A stretch of 64,000 bases of DNA from Pseudothermotoga sp. GTDB lineage: Bacteria > Thermotogota > Thermotogae > Thermotogales > DSM-5069. The stretch spans positions 12,140-76,139 of the forward strand of contig DOKY01000034.1 in assembly GCA_003510135.1 (NCBI GenBank). Direction: 5' to 3'. Both the position numbers and the translations under genes were made by a program. Of the stretch, positions 45,701 through 52,940 are shown piece after piece (the first letter of the stretch is position 1; the number at the start of each line of letters is the position of its first letter). The notes below the pieces were generated by a model that was given only the letters and a program-made list of their open reading frames with translations, did no database searches and was not told the DNA's origin.

Positions 45701-46874
45701 CCTGAACGATTTCTCCGTTCTCGACAGCGACGGCACCGATCTCTATGATCTCGTTGAACATGGGATGGAGCCCCGTCGTCTCGAGGTCAACGACAACGTA
45801 CCTGTTCGATTCCACGTCCACGTCTTCGCTGTTCAGAATGACGGGTTCCGCATCGTTCACAACGTACGCTTCTATGCCGAAAATGGGCTTGATATTGAAA
45901 CTTTTGCACATCTCGAAGAACTGCGGAATGCCCTGCACCACACCGTGATCAGTGAGCGCGATCGCTTTCCATCCCCACTTCGCCGCCGTCTTAACGTAGG
46001 CTTCTATGTCCAGTACGCTGTCCAGGTCGCTGAATTTGCTGTGCGCGTGCAGTTCGACACGTTTCTGGTCCGATCTGTCCATTCTTTCGTTGTCTTCAAG
46101 CTTTTCGAACTGATCGACGTAGAGCGTTGGTTCGTTGTTCTCGTCGAATTTCAGAGTGCCGGAGAAAACAACGCGGTCCTGTTCCTGGATCTCGTTCAGA
46201 ATTTTGTCCAAAACACTGTTGGTTGCGACACAGAGCAACGAGTCTATCTTATCGGTTATGTACACCAGCAGGGTGCGCTTTCTGCCCTCTCTCAGGTCCA
46301 TCTTGAAAACCGTGCCCTCGACCCTGACCTTGCCGGGCTGGGTCGGCAAATTCGACGGGCTGAAGAACTTCGAAGATTTTCTTTTCCTTTTGGGTTTTTC
46401 CTCGACCACCACGACACGTTCTTCTTTCGTGTTGTCCACAGGTGGTTGAACGACCTCTATCTCGATGGGCCTTTTGATGTTCGTCAGGTTCTCTATTTTC
46501 CTGCTCACGTCCTTCAGTTTTCCGTTGAGTCTTTCTCTCGCGAAATCTCCTGTCACCTTCAGAACCACTCTGTCTTCGAGAACCAGCACGTCGTGCACGT
46601 ACGGAAAGCTTCCGTTCAGTTCTTTTCTGAGCTTTTCGAGCTCGATGTTTACCTCAGTGAACTGCAACGAGACGTGCGTGCCGAGTTCTCGAGACAGTCT
46701 TTCGCAGAAGTCCTCTTGGCACGAAAACTGCCCATCTATCCTGACGATCAAAGTGTTCGTGATCGCATCGTACACGACGCCATGAACCGTGCGGGACTCT
46801 TCCAGATTGATTCCGAGCGATTCTGCGATTTGTTTCAGATCAACCTTCAGCTCTTCGACGAACAGTCTTCTCAC
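42762..46874 (-). CDS. polC: DNA polymerase III PolC-type alpha subunit
   Basis: A 1370-residue replicative polymerase of the Gram-positive/Thermotogales PolC class. In order: N-terminal domain, OB fold (near 210-300), PHP domain (VELHAHSKFSDLDSVLD) split by a DnaQ-like proofreading exonuclease (VVDLETTGLHPMFNEIIEIGA), zinc knuckles (CKECHY, NCPRCGH), palm with the catalytic PDIDLNFSGDYQ, then fingers and a C-terminal HhH part. I choose GTG 46874: GGAGG lies upstream and it overlaps the ruvC stop by 4 bases. The longer open frame runs antisense-like through ruvC and is not real. Confidence 0.97.
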   Translation of the reverse strand: MRRLFVEELKVDLKQIAESLGINLEESRTVHGVVYDAITNTLIVRIDGQFSCQEDFCERLSRELGTHVSLQFTEVNIELEKLRKELNGSFPYVHDVLVLEDRVVLKVTGDFARERLNGKLKDVSRKIENLTNIKRPIEIEVVQPPVDNTKEERVVVVEEKPKRKRKSSKFFSPSNLPTQPGKVRVEGTVFKMDLREGRKRTLLVYITDKIDSLLCVATNSVLDKILNEIQEQDRVVFSGTLKFDENNEPTLYVDQFEKLEDNERMDRSDQKRVELHAHSKFSDLDSVLDIEAYVKTAAKWGWKAIALTDHGVVQGIPQFFEMCKSFNIKPIFGIEAYVVNDAEPVILNSEDVDVESNRYVVVDLETTGLHPMFNEIIEIGAVAVENGEIVQEFHSLVKPKEKLDPFTVQFTSITDEMLEDQPGIEEVLPEFLKFCENSVLVAHNANFDYRFLRHYARKVCNIDWNIPVIDTLALAKRLVRLSSYNLEKLVSHFKVGSFKHHRALEDAKVTAKVFVELLKILKEKSVTSFRKVESVHKESLVTQSKPFHATILVQNREGLKNLYRLVSNAHVKYFHSVPRIPKSELQTMRSGLLIGSACVAGELVQEILAGANEEEIEETASFYDFIEIMPLDLVPTYNELGISRERLKQIYRKLYEIGEKLKIPVVMTGDVHFLNPEDEKIRKVLMAPQSETIPDQPKAYLRTTEEMIEAAMEILEDEQKAREVVINHPNQIAESIDFIMPLERKLHTPKIEGAEEQIRRMTMQRAIEVYGDPLPEPVQKRIEKELDAIINHGYAVLYLIAKKMVDRSLADGYVVGSRGSVGSSLVAHLLGITEVNPLPPHYYCKECHYIEFDESGRYGSGFDLPKKNCPRCGHLLERNGQDIPFETFMGFEGDKVPDIDLNFSGDYQEEAHRFVEELFGKDYVYRAGTINTIASRTAYGFVRAYEEKLGRKVRKAEIERLVAAITGVKRTTGQHPGGLMIIPKEFEVYDFTPVQYPANTKEARVFTTHFDYESIHDDLVKIDALGHDDPTFVKILKDLTGIDPMTVPMDDEETLKIFSSLEPLGVKPQDLENRTDVGTLGIPEFGTQFVRSMLTETRPRTFADLVRISGLSHGTDVWLNNARDWIEQGKATLSQVIACRDDIMNYLMKMGMNASRAFKIMENVRKGKGLSEEDEKLMRDLNVPEWYIESCKRIKYLFPKAHAAAYVSMAFRIAYFKVHHPLAFYAAFFTLKGDEFDIEAALYGPDMVKKKLAELLTVGEKDVRDRAAETTLEVMLEMFARGFSFLPPNINKSHAKLFVIEGKKLRIPFNKLPNLGDNVAESIIRARNEKPFTSLEDILKRTKLNKSHLDTFKKYVELEGLPEKEQISLF

Positions 46875-47371
46875 TGTTCGAACCTCCGCTCGAACATTCT
46901 TCTGTGCGCGTGACATATAGCAATTGCGAGCGCGTCGGCGGCGTCGTCCGGCCTTGGCTTTTCTTTCAGCCCCAGCAGGAGCGTGACCCATTTCTGGACA
47001 TCGCCCTTGCTGGCCTTCCCGCTCCCGGTGACCGCCTTTTTCACCGCGTGCGGCGTGTACTCAAAGATGGGAATATCGAGCTCCACCACCGCGAGCAGCG
47101 ACACGCCGCGAGCCTCTCCGACCGCTATGGCTGTGGTCACGTTTCTGTAAAAGAACAACTGTTCCACGGCCACCTCATCGGGCGAATGGCTTTGAGCGAT
47201 CTTTTTGATCTGTTCATAGAGGCTTTTCAATCTCGACTGGATCGGCTCATCTTTCTCTGTGATGATGGCACCGTGGGCCACATGATAAAGTTTGTTCCCG
47301 GCGACTTCGATGATTCCGTAACCGAAGGTGCCAAACCCCGGGTCGAGCCCAAGTATTTTCAAAGGCGACAC
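46871..47371 (-). CDS. ruvC: Holliday junction resolvase RuvC
   Basis: A 166-residue nuclease that cuts Holliday junctions with RuvAB. The four acidic residues are present in ILGLDPGFGTFGYG, VAVEQLFFYRN, and PRPDDAADALAIAICHAH. It lies directly upstream of polC, with a 4-base overlap. Confidence 0.95.
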   Translation of the reverse strand: MSPLKILGLDPGFGTFGYGIIEVAGNKLYHVAHGAIITEKDEPIQSRLKSLYEQIKKIAQSHSPDEVAVEQLFFYRNVTTAIAVGEARGVSLLAVVELDIPIFEYTPHAVKKAVTGSGKASKGDVQKWVTLLLGLKEKPRPDDAADALAIAICHAHRRMFERRFEQ

Positions 47372-47392
47372 CCCAATCGGCGGGCAGTCAAG

Positions 47393-47398
47393 ATTATA
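47393..47398 (-). promoter_or_regulatory. -10 box upstream of ruvC-polC
   Basis: TATAAT on the minus strand, 22 bases upstream of the ruvC start and just past the lepA terminator. No good -35 is visible at 16-18 bases. Confidence 0.4.
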
Positions 47399-47403
47399 CT
47401 CAC

Positions 47404-47427
47404 AAAGAAAGGGGCATGTTTTGCCCC
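47404..47427 (-). terminator. Rho-independent terminator after lepA
   Basis: On the minus strand GGGGC (47427-47423) and GCCCC (47415-47411) form the stem, with a 7-base A-rich loop, followed by TTTCTTT (47410-47404). It separates lepA from ruvC. Confidence 0.7.
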
Positions 47428-47463
47428 CAGTTTAAAAGTTGGGACACGATTCCAACAGGTTTC

Positions 47464-49275
47464 TCACTTTTCTTCCTCGCCTATCTTCAGTATCGCGAGG
47501 AAGGCTTCCTGCGGAATGCTCACCTGACCTATTTCTCTCAGTTTCTTCTTTCCCTCTTTCTGCTTTTCCAGCAGCTTCATCTTTCTCGTCACGTCGCCAC
47601 CGTAACATTTCGCGAGCACGTCTTTTCTCAGAGCCTTGATGTCCGCCCTCGCGATGATGCGACCCGAAGCCTTCGCCTGAATGGGTATTTCGAACTGGTG
47701 CCTCGGTATGAGTTCTGCCAGCTTGTCCACCAGTTTTTTCGCAACCGTGTAGGCCTTGCTCTTGTGGACCAGCGTTGAGAGCGCGTCCACCGGTTCTTTG
47801 TTGACCAGAACGGTGAGTTTCACGATCTCGGATTCCTCAAAACCCAACATCTCATAATCCATCGATGCGTAACCTCTGCTCATTGCCTTCAGCTTGCCGA
47901 AGAAATCGGTAATGATTTCCGCGAGCGGTGCTTTGAAGTACATGATGATCCTGTTCTTACCGGCGTTTTCCATGTGCTGCAGAGTGGCCCTTCTTTCGTT
48001 CTGCAGGTGCGTTAAAATGTTTCCCATGTAGTCGGTTGGCGTTATGATCGAGAGCCTCACGTAAGGTTCGTACACTTTCTCTATCTGATCCTCTTCCGGG
48101 AACTTCGCTGGATCGTTCACGATGATCGTCTCGCCGTTTCTGAGAAGGACCTTGTACTCGACGTTCGGCGCGGTCATGATCACGCTCATTTCGAACTCGC
48201 GCTCGAGTCTTTCTCTCACCACGTCCATGTGCAGCAAACCAAGAAAACCGCACCTGAATCCAAACCCCAGAGCGGGCGAGGTGGTCGGCTCGAAGGTGAG
48301 CGCCCAATCGTTCAGTTTCAGTTTTTCAAGTGATTTTTTCAGCTCCTCGTAGTACTCGGGAAGTCCGGGAAACACGCTCGCGTACACCATGGGTTTCACG
48401 TCTCGGTATCCCGCTAAAGGTTCATCTGTAGGAGCGAGGGCGTTCGTTATCGTGTCACCGACTTTCGCTTCGGACACTTCCTTTATGCCTGCGATGACGT
48501 AACCCACCTCACCTGGTCCCAGACTGTCTGTCGGAACCATCGTGGGAGTAAAGATTCCAACCTCCTCGACTTCGTATCTCTGGTTCGTCGACATGATCAG
48601 TATCTGATCTTTCTTTTTGAGAACCCCATCGAAGATTCGAACGTAAACGATGACACCCCTGTACTTGTCGTACTTCGCGTCGAAGATGAGAGCCTTCAAA
48701 GGTTTGTTGGGATCGCCCTGCGGGGGTCTGACCTGTTCGATGATCGCCCTCAAAACGTTTTCAACACCTTCGCCCGTCTTGGCACTCATCTTCAGCACGT
48801 CCTCTTTCGGCACTCCGAGCAGGTCCGCAACCTGTTGCAGACTCTCTTCAATGTTCGCGGTGGGAAGGTCTATCTTGTTCAGCACGGGAACGATGTCGAG
48901 CTCGTTCTCGATCGCCAGATAACTGTGCGCCACGGTCTGCGCTTCTATTCCCTGCGAAGCATCTACAATCAGCACGGCGCCTTCGCAGGCCGCCATGCTC
49001 CTGCTGACCTCGTACGAGAAATCGACGTGCCCCGGAGTGTCTATGATGTTTATCTCGTAATCCTGACCATCGTGGTTGTAGATCACTTTGACGGGCTGCG
49101 CCTTTATCGTGATGCCACGTTCCCTCTCGAGGTCCATCTGGTCCAGAAACTGTTCGTGCATCTTTCGTGGATCGACACTCTTGGTGATCTCGAGTATCCT
49201 GTCGACGAACGTGGTCTTGCCGTGATCTATGTGAGCGATCGTACAGATGTTTCTTATGAACCTGGTGTCCTTCAA
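47464..49275 (-). CDS. lepA: Elongation factor 4 (LepA)
   Basis: A 603-residue translational GTPase. G motifs are AHIDHGKTTFVDRIL, DTPGHVDFSYEVSR and VLNKIDLPTANIEE, then domains II-IV and the LepA-specific C-terminal domain (FEIPIQAKASGRIIARADIKALRKDVLAKCYGGD region). It acts on stalled or mistranslocated ribosomes. It is separated from the P1 peptidase gene by 2 bases. Confidence 0.97.
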   Translation of the reverse strand: MKDTRFIRNICTIAHIDHGKTTFVDRILEITKSVDPRKMHEQFLDQMDLERERGITIKAQPVKVIYNHDGQDYEINIIDTPGHVDFSYEVSRSMAACEGAVLIVDASQGIEAQTVAHSYLAIENELDIVPVLNKIDLPTANIEESLQQVADLLGVPKEDVLKMSAKTGEGVENVLRAIIEQVRPPQGDPNKPLKALIFDAKYDKYRGVIVYVRIFDGVLKKKDQILIMSTNQRYEVEEVGIFTPTMVPTDSLGPGEVGYVIAGIKEVSEAKVGDTITNALAPTDEPLAGYRDVKPMVYASVFPGLPEYYEELKKSLEKLKLNDWALTFEPTTSPALGFGFRCGFLGLLHMDVVRERLEREFEMSVIMTAPNVEYKVLLRNGETIIVNDPAKFPEEDQIEKVYEPYVRLSIITPTDYMGNILTHLQNERRATLQHMENAGKNRIIMYFKAPLAEIITDFFGKLKAMSRGYASMDYEMLGFEESEIVKLTVLVNKEPVDALSTLVHKSKAYTVAKKLVDKLAELIPRHQFEIPIQAKASGRIIARADIKALRKDVLAKCYGGDVTRKMKLLEKQKEGKKKLREIGQVSIPQEAFLAILKIGEEEK

Positions 49276-49277
49276 AC

Positions 49278-50264
49278 CTATCTACCTCCGTTCAAAAGCC
49301 AGTCGGTCGGCATCGCCTCCACTCTACCACAGAAGCCTTCCACGGTTTCAGCACAGAAGAGCGCGTCACAGACCGCTTCGTAAACGCTTTCAACCGCTGC
49401 TCTGAAAAGCTCGTCGAAAAGTTCTTTCTCGTCTCGCACGCGACCTTCCTTCGTTGAGAACGCGATACAGACATCACCGCTGCCATGATGCCCCGGAGAG
49501 CCCAGCATGCCAAGCGCCAGGAAAGAATGGTTTGCGACACGTTTGAGCTGTCTGGAATCCAGTGCTACGTCCGTCGCCAGAACGATCACGATCGAGCCTT
49601 CACTCTTTTTCACCACCCCAGATTTTATGTGTTCACACGCTCTCTTTCCCAGTATCGTGAGATCTTCAAAGCTACCGAAGTTGGCAAGCACTAAAGCCCC
49701 CAGAACGTGTCCATCTTTGAGTTTTCTCGAAGCGCTGCCTATCCCACCTTTGAATCCGAAACTCACCATACCCGTACCCGCGCCCACAGAACCCAGCTCG
49801 AAAACTTCGCTCGCTTTTTCGTACGCCCCCAGCACGTGCTTTGGTTTCACCGCGGGATAGAGTATGTCGTTCAGAAAACCATCGTTGCATTCACCGACCA
49901 GTGGGTTCAAAGTTCTGAACTTTTTCTTAGTCTTCACCAGCTCGACGACACCCTGAAACGCGTATCCAACGCTGAGCGTGTTGGTGAGCACAATCGGTGT
50001 TTCGATCTGCCCGAGTTCCTCTATCTGCATCAACCCGATCGATTTTCCAAAGCCGTTCAAAACACTGCACGCCGCACTCAGCGGCTTTTCAAAAATCTCT
50101 TCACCTGGGACAATGATCGTTACTCCCGTTCGAACGATCGTTGGTTCGTTCGAAACTATTGTGACGTGACCGACACGCACACCGGCCACATCGCTCAGCA
50201 GGTTCCTTTCACCAGGTTCAAGTTTTCCGAAAGCCAGCCCAGCGTCCCTGAAACGCACACGCAC
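49278..50264 (-). CDS. P1/S58 family (DmpA-like) peptidase
   Basis: A 328-residue member of the DmpA/BapA self-processing aminopeptidases. NLLSDVAGVRVGHVTI is the family start, LTNTLSVGYAF and GSVGAGTGMVSFGFKGGIGSASR follow. EGSIVIVLATD holds the Gly-Ser where such proteins cut themselves to free the catalytic Ser. The biological substrate is probably a D- or beta-amino peptide, but is not known. GTG 50264 follows GGAGGG. Confidence 0.87.
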   Translation of the reverse strand: MRVRFRDAGLAFGKLEPGERNLLSDVAGVRVGHVTIVSNEPTIVRTGVTIIVPGEEIFEKPLSAACSVLNGFGKSIGLMQIEELGQIETPIVLTNTLSVGYAFQGVVELVKTKKKFRTLNPLVGECNDGFLNDILYPAVKPKHVLGAYEKASEVFELGSVGAGTGMVSFGFKGGIGSASRKLKDGHVLGALVLANFGSFEDLTILGKRACEHIKSGVVKKSEGSIVIVLATDVALDSRQLKRVANHSFLALGMLGSPGHHGSGDVCIAFSTKEGRVRDEKELFDELFRAAVESVYEAVCDALFCAETVEGFCGRVEAMPTDWLLNGGR

Positions 50265-50281
50265 GTTTTTCCCTCCGTGAT

Positions 50282-50287
50282 ATTATA
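50282..50287 (-). promoter_or_regulatory. -10 box of the P1 peptidase-lepA unit
   Basis: TATAAT on the minus strand, about 18 bases upstream of the GTG at 50264. The -35 region is weak. Confidence 0.45.
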
Positions 50288-50361
50288 AAGCCTCATCGTC
50301 GGCCAGCATCGCTCAGTGAGAGTTCAGACATTTTTGAATCAGATCATACGAAGAAAACTTT

Positions 50362-50370
50362 TGTTATAAT
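50362..50370 (+). promoter_or_regulatory. Extended -10 promoter of the CRISPR-associated operon
   Basis: TGTTATAAT, an extended -10 (TGnTATAAT), gives a start near 50377. It is the only strong promoter seen before the Lon-SAVED/cas1/csm genes, which are closely packed, so it may drive all of them to cas2. Confidence 0.6.
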
Positions 50371-50447
50371 ACTTTGTGTAAAACCATGTACAACGCAGGG
50401 CGAGGCGGGTAGAAACGAGCTTCAACTATCATTATTCCTTTTTTCTT

Positions 50448-51881
50448 TTGAGGGATTCTGCTGAATATTTTCGACTCGTCCAGAGCGGGGTTCTGTCGAA
50501 AGAAAAGCTCCTGAGGGATTTTGAACTTGTCCCGAAAGACCATCCAGACAGGAGCCAAATCTTCTACAAGCTTTTCAAACTGTTGTTGCAGGACAACGAT
50601 CGCTCTTTTGCTGTTTTGCTCCTCTCCAGAGAGTATTCACTGAGTTTCGAACTGGCCAGGCGTATTGTTTCATCGGACTATCGAGAAGTGAAGTTCCCCG
50701 TGGTTGAAGGTGAATCAGCTCACATACGACGAGCTTTGGTCTTTAACTCTAACGTGGAGTTCTGCAACTTACCAGAACTCTTGGAGAAACTGAGGTTCGT
50801 CGAGAAAATAGTAGGTTTTGAACTGTCTGTGTTATTCGACGGAGATCTCTGCGGGGACTCCTTCATGCTTGCCGTGGCGGTGGGGGCTTTGTCGAAGAAT
50901 TTGCCGGGTCACGTAGCCTTCTCCGGCAGCCTGGATAAAAGCGGGAATGTGGGTTTGGTGGAGAACCTTGAGAAAAAGTTCCAGGTGTGCTCTGAGCAGG
51001 GACTCGAGCTTTTGACTGGCCTGGACGTGCAAAACTTCAGAGAACTGGTGGATTTTTTCAACACTCGGGAACACCACGTTCCTGTGTATCTTTGTTACAA
51101 GCACAGCGAACGCATTGAAGATCGAGGTTGGGAAGAGCTGAAAGAGGTCGTCGAAAAGTCCTTTCCCACTGGGAGCCTGGAGCTTTACAGGAGAATCTAC
51201 AGGGTTGACATGTTTCATAAGAGGTACATGCTGAAGAAAGAAGAGTTCGCCCAGGAACTGAAACGAGCCTTCGATACACTTCAGAGACTGTTTCAATCAG
51301 GCGGGGTTCCGCACCTGGCTATCAACGGTCCTTCTTCCTTTGCCATGGGACTCGGGGTGGCGATCGGTGTGAAAAGAAAGATGGCTGTGTACCACTATCA
51401 GGGTGGATACCATTTGGTTCTGGATCTCACGAAGCCGGAGAATCTGAGGAGAATCAAGGCTTTGAAAAAAGAGGAGGAGCTCGAACTTTTGAACTACGAA
51501 CTGATCGACGATGGTGAAGAAGCTGCGTTTGTGATACATTTAGCCTCGCACGATCCACTACCACAGGTGAAAGAGTTTTTGAAAGGCAAGGACGTGCTCA
51601 TTGTTTACGTGCGTTCGAAACAACCTGGTGTGTTGAGAATTGGGGACTGGACGGAGTACGTGTGTGAACTTTTCTCTGTCGCGCAGATTGTCAAAAGAAA
51701 ACGCGCCTATCGCGGGGCGTCTTTCTTTTTGAGTTGTCCCGTGCCGATTGCGTTCGGGCTTGGAGCTTCGTTCGGAGATTATTCACCCGGCTTTATTTAT
51801 CAGTACGATCAGAACTCATCGAGTTACGTTCCAGTTTTTCAAACAGACCTGATTTTTCAGTTGGTTCTGTCAAATTCCTGA
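50448..51881 (+). CDS. Lon-protease-like/SAVED protein (CalpL-like CRISPR effector)
   Basis: A 477-residue protein that I read as a homologue of CalpL, the cyclic tetra-adenylate-activated Lon-SAVED protease. Residues about 95-240 follow the Lon proteolytic fold (DGDLCGDSFMLAVAVGAL, HVAFSGSLDKSGNVGLVENL). Residues about 285-470 form a double CARF-like SAVED domain (HLAINGPSSFAMGLGVAIG; FFLSCPVPIAFGLGASFGD, then FIYQYDQ). In my alignment the catalytic Ser position of Lon is Cys-135 and Lys-176 lies 41 residues on. The start is unsure: TTG 50448 has no ribosome site, while AGGGCGAGGCGGG lies 40 bases upstream in an open frame lacking a standard start. It lies 56 bases upstream of cas1. Confidence 0.75.
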   Translation: MRDSAEYFRLVQSGVLSKEKLLRDFELVPKDHPDRSQIFYKLFKLLLQDNDRSFAVLLLSREYSLSFELARRIVSSDYREVKFPVVEGESAHIRRALVFNSNVEFCNLPELLEKLRFVEKIVGFELSVLFDGDLCGDSFMLAVAVGALSKNLPGHVAFSGSLDKSGNVGLVENLEKKFQVCSEQGLELLTGLDVQNFRELVDFFNTREHHVPVYLCYKHSERIEDRGWEELKEVVEKSFPTGSLELYRRIYRVDMFHKRYMLKKEEFAQELKRAFDTLQRLFQSGGVPHLAINGPSSFAMGLGVAIGVKRKMAVYHYQGGYHLVLDLTKPENLRRIKALKKEEELELLNYELIDDGEEAAFVIHLASHDPLPQVKEFLKGKDVLIVYVRSKQPGVLRIGDWTEYVCELFSVAQIVKRKRAYRGASFFLSCPVPIAFGLGASFGDYSPGFIYQYDQNSSSYVPVFQTDLIFQLVLSNS

Positions 51882-51937
51882 TACCTTGTTCGTCGAGATT
51901 AGCGGAAGTCGAAAGCGAGCCGTGGGGGTCGAGATAA

Positions 51938-52927
51938 ATGGAAACAGTTTACGTCTTCAGAAATGGCTATCTCAGGAAAAAGAATATGACACTGTTCATT
52001 GAACCGAAGAACAGGGCAGAGAAACCAGTTTACATTCCTCTCAAGAACATAGCGTCTCTGATGGTTTTTTCTGAGGTCGAGCTTAACAGGAAGACGTTAG
52101 AGCTGTTTTCAAGAGCTCAGACACCGGTATTCTTTTACAACTACTACGGAGACTACATAGGTTGCTTCTACCCTGTTGAGAAAAACAAGACCGGAGAAGT
52201 CCTCTTACTTCAGTTCAGACACTATGAAGACCCGGAGAAGCGTATCTACATAGCAATGGAAATTCTTCTCGCTACTGCTGAGAATTCGATCAAAGTGCTC
52301 AAAGATTACTTGGATAGTTTCAATTTCCTCGAAAAAAGCATTGGCTACATCCAAAAACTCAAAGAGAGCTATCACAGGCAAAGTACCATCGCGAGCCTGA
52401 TGGCGATTGAGGGCAACATCAAGAAGTGCTACTACAAGGCGCTTGGAGAGATACTCTCACGAAAAGACTTCAAGTTCGAAGAAAGGGTTGTGAGACCACC
52501 GAAGGACGAGATAAACGCGATGCTCAGTTTTGGGTACTCCGTACTTTACAATGTCGTGCTCGCTGAAATTTTCAAAACATCGCTCGAGCCATCGATAAGC
52601 TTCCTGCATGAACCAAACAAGAGGAAACACTCTTTGCAATTTGACATAGCAGAGATTTTCAAGCCAATCATTGTTGACAAGGCTGTTTTAACCCTGGTGA
52701 ACAAGGGGATGATCAAGAAGGAGCACTTCAGAGAGGTTGAGGGTGGATTTTATTTGAACGACGAGGGCAAGAGAATTATGCTTGCGGAAATCGAGGAGAG
52801 ACTTGAAAGAACAAGAAGGAACGATCGTGGTCAGAATCTATCCTACCGCACCTTGATACGCTACGAATGCTACAAACTCATTCGACATCTCAAAGGTGAA
52901 GAGGTTTACTCGGCGTTTCGATTGTGA
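51938..52927 (+). CDS. cas1: CRISPR-associated integrase Cas1
   Basis: A 329-residue Cas1. The N-terminal beta domain (ETVYVFRNGYLRKKNMTLFIE) precedes the helical catalytic domain, with metal ligands Glu-158 (LMAIEGNIKKCYY), His-224 (ISFLHEPNKRKHS) and Asp-236 (LQFDIAEIFKPIIVDKAV). It resembles type I-B/III-A Cas1. ATG 51938 follows GGGGGTCGAG. With Cas2 it inserts new spacers. Confidence 0.96.
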   Translation: METVYVFRNGYLRKKNMTLFIEPKNRAEKPVYIPLKNIASLMVFSEVELNRKTLELFSRAQTPVFFYNYYGDYIGCFYPVEKNKTGEVLLLQFRHYEDPEKRIYIAMEILLATAENSIKVLKDYLDSFNFLEKSIGYIQKLKESYHRQSTIASLMAIEGNIKKCYYKALGEILSRKDFKFEERVVRPPKDEINAMLSFGYSVLYNVVLAEIFKTSLEPSISFLHEPNKRKHSLQFDIAEIFKPIIVDKAVLTLVNKGMIKKEHFREVEGGFYLNDEGKRIMLAEIEERLERTRRNDRGQNLSYRTLIRYECYKLIRHLKGEEVYSAFRL

Positions 52928-52940
52928 CGGAGGTGGAACT

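Noticed and set aside
45231..46913. A 560-codon open frame on the plus strand within polC
   Set aside because: It is antisense to the well-supported PolC and has the low-complexity, His/Phe/Leu/Arg-rich look of a frame opposite a coding strand. No ribosome site or family likeness.
46875..46991. Longer N-terminus of PolC
   Set aside because: It lies inside ruvC in another frame, is Arg/Ala-rich without meaning, and has no ribosome site. GTG 46874 has both GGAGG and the 4-base overlap.
50288..50361. Structured RNA in the leader of the CRISPR operon
   Set aside because: I could not find convincing stems or a known motif by eye.
51882..51937. CRISPR array or leader near cas1
   Set aside because: No direct repeats here, in 60681-60788 or elsewhere near the cas genes.
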